From Actinomycetota bacterium (lineage in GTDB: Bacteria; Actinomycetota; Geothermincolia; Fen-727; Anoxymicrobiaceae), in NCBI GenBank assembly GCA_016649525.1, contig JAENXM010000100.1, positions 1-6,433 of the forward strand: a stretch of DNA of 6,433 bases, written 5' to 3'. The position numbers were made by a program, and so were the translations under genes. The notes beneath the pieces were generated by a model. The model searched no databases and was not told the origin of the DNA. It saw nothing but the letters and a program-made list of their open reading frames with translations. Shown here in pieces: positions 5,078-6,433 of the stretch. The stretch's first letter is position 1; each line of letters opens with the position of its first letter.

Positions 5078-6049
5078 ATGACCGACCAAGACCCCGTCCT
5101 CGACAAGTTCAAGGGCACACTTCTTGGATGCGCCGTCGGAGACGCGCTCGGCGCTCCCGTCGAAGGTTTACCGCCCGAAGTAATCAGGCAGCGATACGGA
5201 ACGATCACCGATTTCATCGACGAGAGGTTCAGTCCAGGCATGGTAACCGACGACACCCAGATGACCGTCACGCTGGCGCAGGCGATCATAGAGATGGGAC
5301 GGTTCATCAAGGGCCATGCCGCTTTCAAGTTCGGCCGCTGGATTGAGGACTCGGACAAAGGCGTCAAGGAGGCCCGCGGCGTCGGCATGGCCTCCGCGAC
5401 GGCATGCCGGAGGCTTTATCAGGGTGTGAGCCCCGAAGAGAGCGGGGTCGACTCGGCTGGGTGCGGGGCAGCGATGAGGGTAAGCCCACTGGGGCTCCGT
5501 TACTACCGTGACCTCGAGACCCTCAAGAGAGCCTCGGTGGAGCAGGCGAGGATCACCCACACGGACCCGGAAGCCGCTGCGGGCGCTGCGGCGATAGCCT
5601 TCGCGGTCGCCCGCGGGATCACCGGAGAGAATGAGCTCGACCGCTCATCATTCATCCAGCAGACGGCCGACTTTGTATCTCCCATCAACGAGAAGATGGC
5701 CGACAGGATAAGAGGTCTTTCCGAGTATCTGGGCGCGGGCCCCGAGGACGGCTTCGCTTACACGGGAAACGGCGGCTACGTCATGGAGACGGTCCCCGGT
5801 GTGCTCCTTGCATTCCTGCTCTCGCCTTACGACTTCGAGAAGACAGTGACTGCCGCGGTCAATGCGGGGGGAGACGCCGATTCGCTGGGAGCGATGGCTG
5901 GAGCTGTAAGCGGCGCCTTCAACGGAGCATCAAGAATACCCGACCGTTGGAAAGCAGGTGTCGAAGGAAGGGAATACATCGAGATCCTTGCCACCCGCCT
6001 GTACACCCTGACGCCCGCGGGAAAGCCCGGTGACCGCCCCTTCATCTAG
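5078..6049 (+). CDS. ADP-ribosylglycohydrolase family protein (DraG-like)
   Basis: The 323-residue protein matches the dinuclear-magnesium ADP-ribosylglycohydrolase fold, whose members remove ADP-ribose from modified proteins, nucleic acids or small molecules. The signature blocks are GTLLGCAVGDALGAPVEG (13-30), TDDTQMT (57-63, metal ligands T57, D58, D59), GCGAAMRVSPLGL (128-140), THTDPEAAAGA (160-170) and NAGGDADSLGAMAGA (262-276, metal ligands D266, D268, S269). All expected metal ligands are present, so it is probably active. The ATG at 5078 has AAAGGA 5 nt upstream and its own extended -10. A longer open frame back to 4730 runs antisense through the glycosidase remnant and has no family features, so it is rejected. 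No ADP-ribosyltransferase is visible nearby. The family also contains ADP-ribosylserine and other hydrolases, so the substrate is open. Its stop overlaps the convergent HAD gene by 4 bp. Confidence 0.9.
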   Translation: MTDQDPVLDKFKGTLLGCAVGDALGAPVEGLPPEVIRQRYGTITDFIDERFSPGMVTDDTQMTVTLAQAIIEMGRFIKGHAAFKFGRWIEDSDKGVKEARGVGMASATACRRLYQGVSPEESGVDSAGCGAAMRVSPLGLRYYRDLETLKRASVEQARITHTDPEAAAGAAAIAFAVARGITGENELDRSSFIQQTADFVSPINEKMADRIRGLSEYLGAGPEDGFAYTGNGGYVMETVPGVLLAFLLSPYDFEKTVTAAVNAGGDADSLGAMAGAVSGAFNGASRIPDRWKAGVEGREYIEILATRLYTLTPAGKPGDRPFI

Positions 6050-6433
6050 AGGCTGATCAAAGTCTCGACCACCTCGGCCCAGCCGAGCCCCATCTTGCCC
6101 TCTGTCACGAAGACGTTCTCGGACTTGTCTATCTCCTCCGCCAGGTGCGGGTTATTCTCGAGTCCGTTCCTCACGATGAAGAACGCACCAGCCGCACCCG
6201 CGAACGGGAGGTCCGCCTCCGCGTCGCCGACCGCCACCGTGGCTCCCCTGGGGATCCCCCGGTACTCCTGGTCCCGCCGGACCGCCTGGTCCTTGCTCAC
6301 CCCGCGCGGCATCACGTGGTAGGCGCGGATCTCGGAAACATCCAGGGTTGGGCTGGTCCTCGGTATCACCCCGTTGTCGACGAGCTCGAACCTGTCGAGC
6401 CCATTCTTCTCGAGCAACCGGCGGACATCATCC
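6046..6433 (-). CDS. HAD-superfamily phosphatase, C-terminal part (5' partial)
   Basis: The frame is open from the right edge to TAG 6048-6046 and shows 128 residues, the C-terminal part of a HAD-type phosphatase resembling the IIB/Cof or sugar-phosphatase group. Visible features are MPRGVSKDQAV, with the likely catalytic lysine of motif III. VAVGDAEADLPFAGAAG follows, with the metal-binding aspartates of motif IV (GDxxxD). A conserved-looking tail, GKMGLGWAEVVETL, ends the protein. The nucleophile motif I and the cap lie beyond the window. A TTG at 6417 could be read as a start but would leave the protein without motif I, so I treat it as an internal Leu codon. It is convergent with the ADP-ribosylglycohydrolase, sharing CTAG. 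Candidate substrates (phosphosugar, mannosyl-3-phosphoglycerate) cannot be separated on this part. Confidence 0.8.
   Translation of the reverse strand, partial: DDVRRLLEKNGLDRFELVDNGVIPRTSPTLDVSEIRAYHVMPRGVSKDQAVRRDQEYRGIPRGATVAVGDAEADLPFAGAAGAFFIVRNGLENNPHLAEEIDKSENVFVTEGKMGLGWAEVVETLISL

Noticed and set aside
1..6433. CRISPR array, transposon ends, tRNA genes or a defence island
   Set aside because: No spaced direct repeats, terminal inverted repeats, transposase motifs or tRNA-like sequences were seen on reading the window, and the genes are ordinary metabolic families.

Overview
The window is a compact stretch of bacterial chromosome, GC-rich except for its first ~200 bases. Shine-Dalgarno sites, sigma-70-like -10 boxes and a PlsC-type acyltransferase argue for a bacterium rather than an archaeon. 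The genes use ATA (Ile) and AGG (Arg) freely despite the high GC, and two genes start with TTG. This would suit a deep-branching, possibly anaerobic Actinobacteriota-like lineage, but that placement is an impression from style, not a demonstrated assignment. I see no RNA genes, insertion sequences, CRISPR arrays or phage genes, and no gene-free stretch longer than about 120 bases.

Layout, left to right: the C-terminal end of a membrane protein (+, to 140, AT-richer than the rest); a TTG-initiated metal-dependent amidohydrolase (+, 210-1055); a HAD-superfamily hydrolase (-, 1038-1766) whose 3' end overlaps the amidohydrolase tail-to-tail by 18 bp; a 113-bp divergent promoter region; a PlsC-like acyltransferase with an unusual C-terminal extension (+, 1880-2758), followed after 3 nt by a 50-residue four-cysteine protein (+, 2762-2914). 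On the minus strand there follows a block read right to left: a truncated clan GH-A-like glycoside hydrolase remnant (4360-4959), a Nudix hydrolase (3809-4384) and a radical SAM enzyme (2937-3812). The last two are coupled by a 4-nt stop/start overlap. Across a ~118-bp divergent region lies an ADP-ribosylglycohydrolase (DraG-like) gene (+, 5078-6049). It ends in a 4-bp CTAG overlap with a second HAD-type phosphatase (-, 6046 to beyond the right edge).

Most genes look like housekeeping or accessory single-step enzymes, and no obvious shared pathway joins them. The firmest functional units are the Nudix/radical SAM pair (translationally coupled) and plsC with the small Cys4 protein (adjacent, probably co-transcribed). 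The most notable points are: the 50-aa cysteine protein; the half-barrel glycosidase remnant cut off just after its putative acid/base Asn-Glu pair and running into the Nudix gene; a -10 box placed so that the Nudix mRNA could be leaderless; and an 18-bp near-palindrome that encodes the last five codons and the stop of two convergent genes at once. I did not find convincing evidence of a novel defence or mobile system here.
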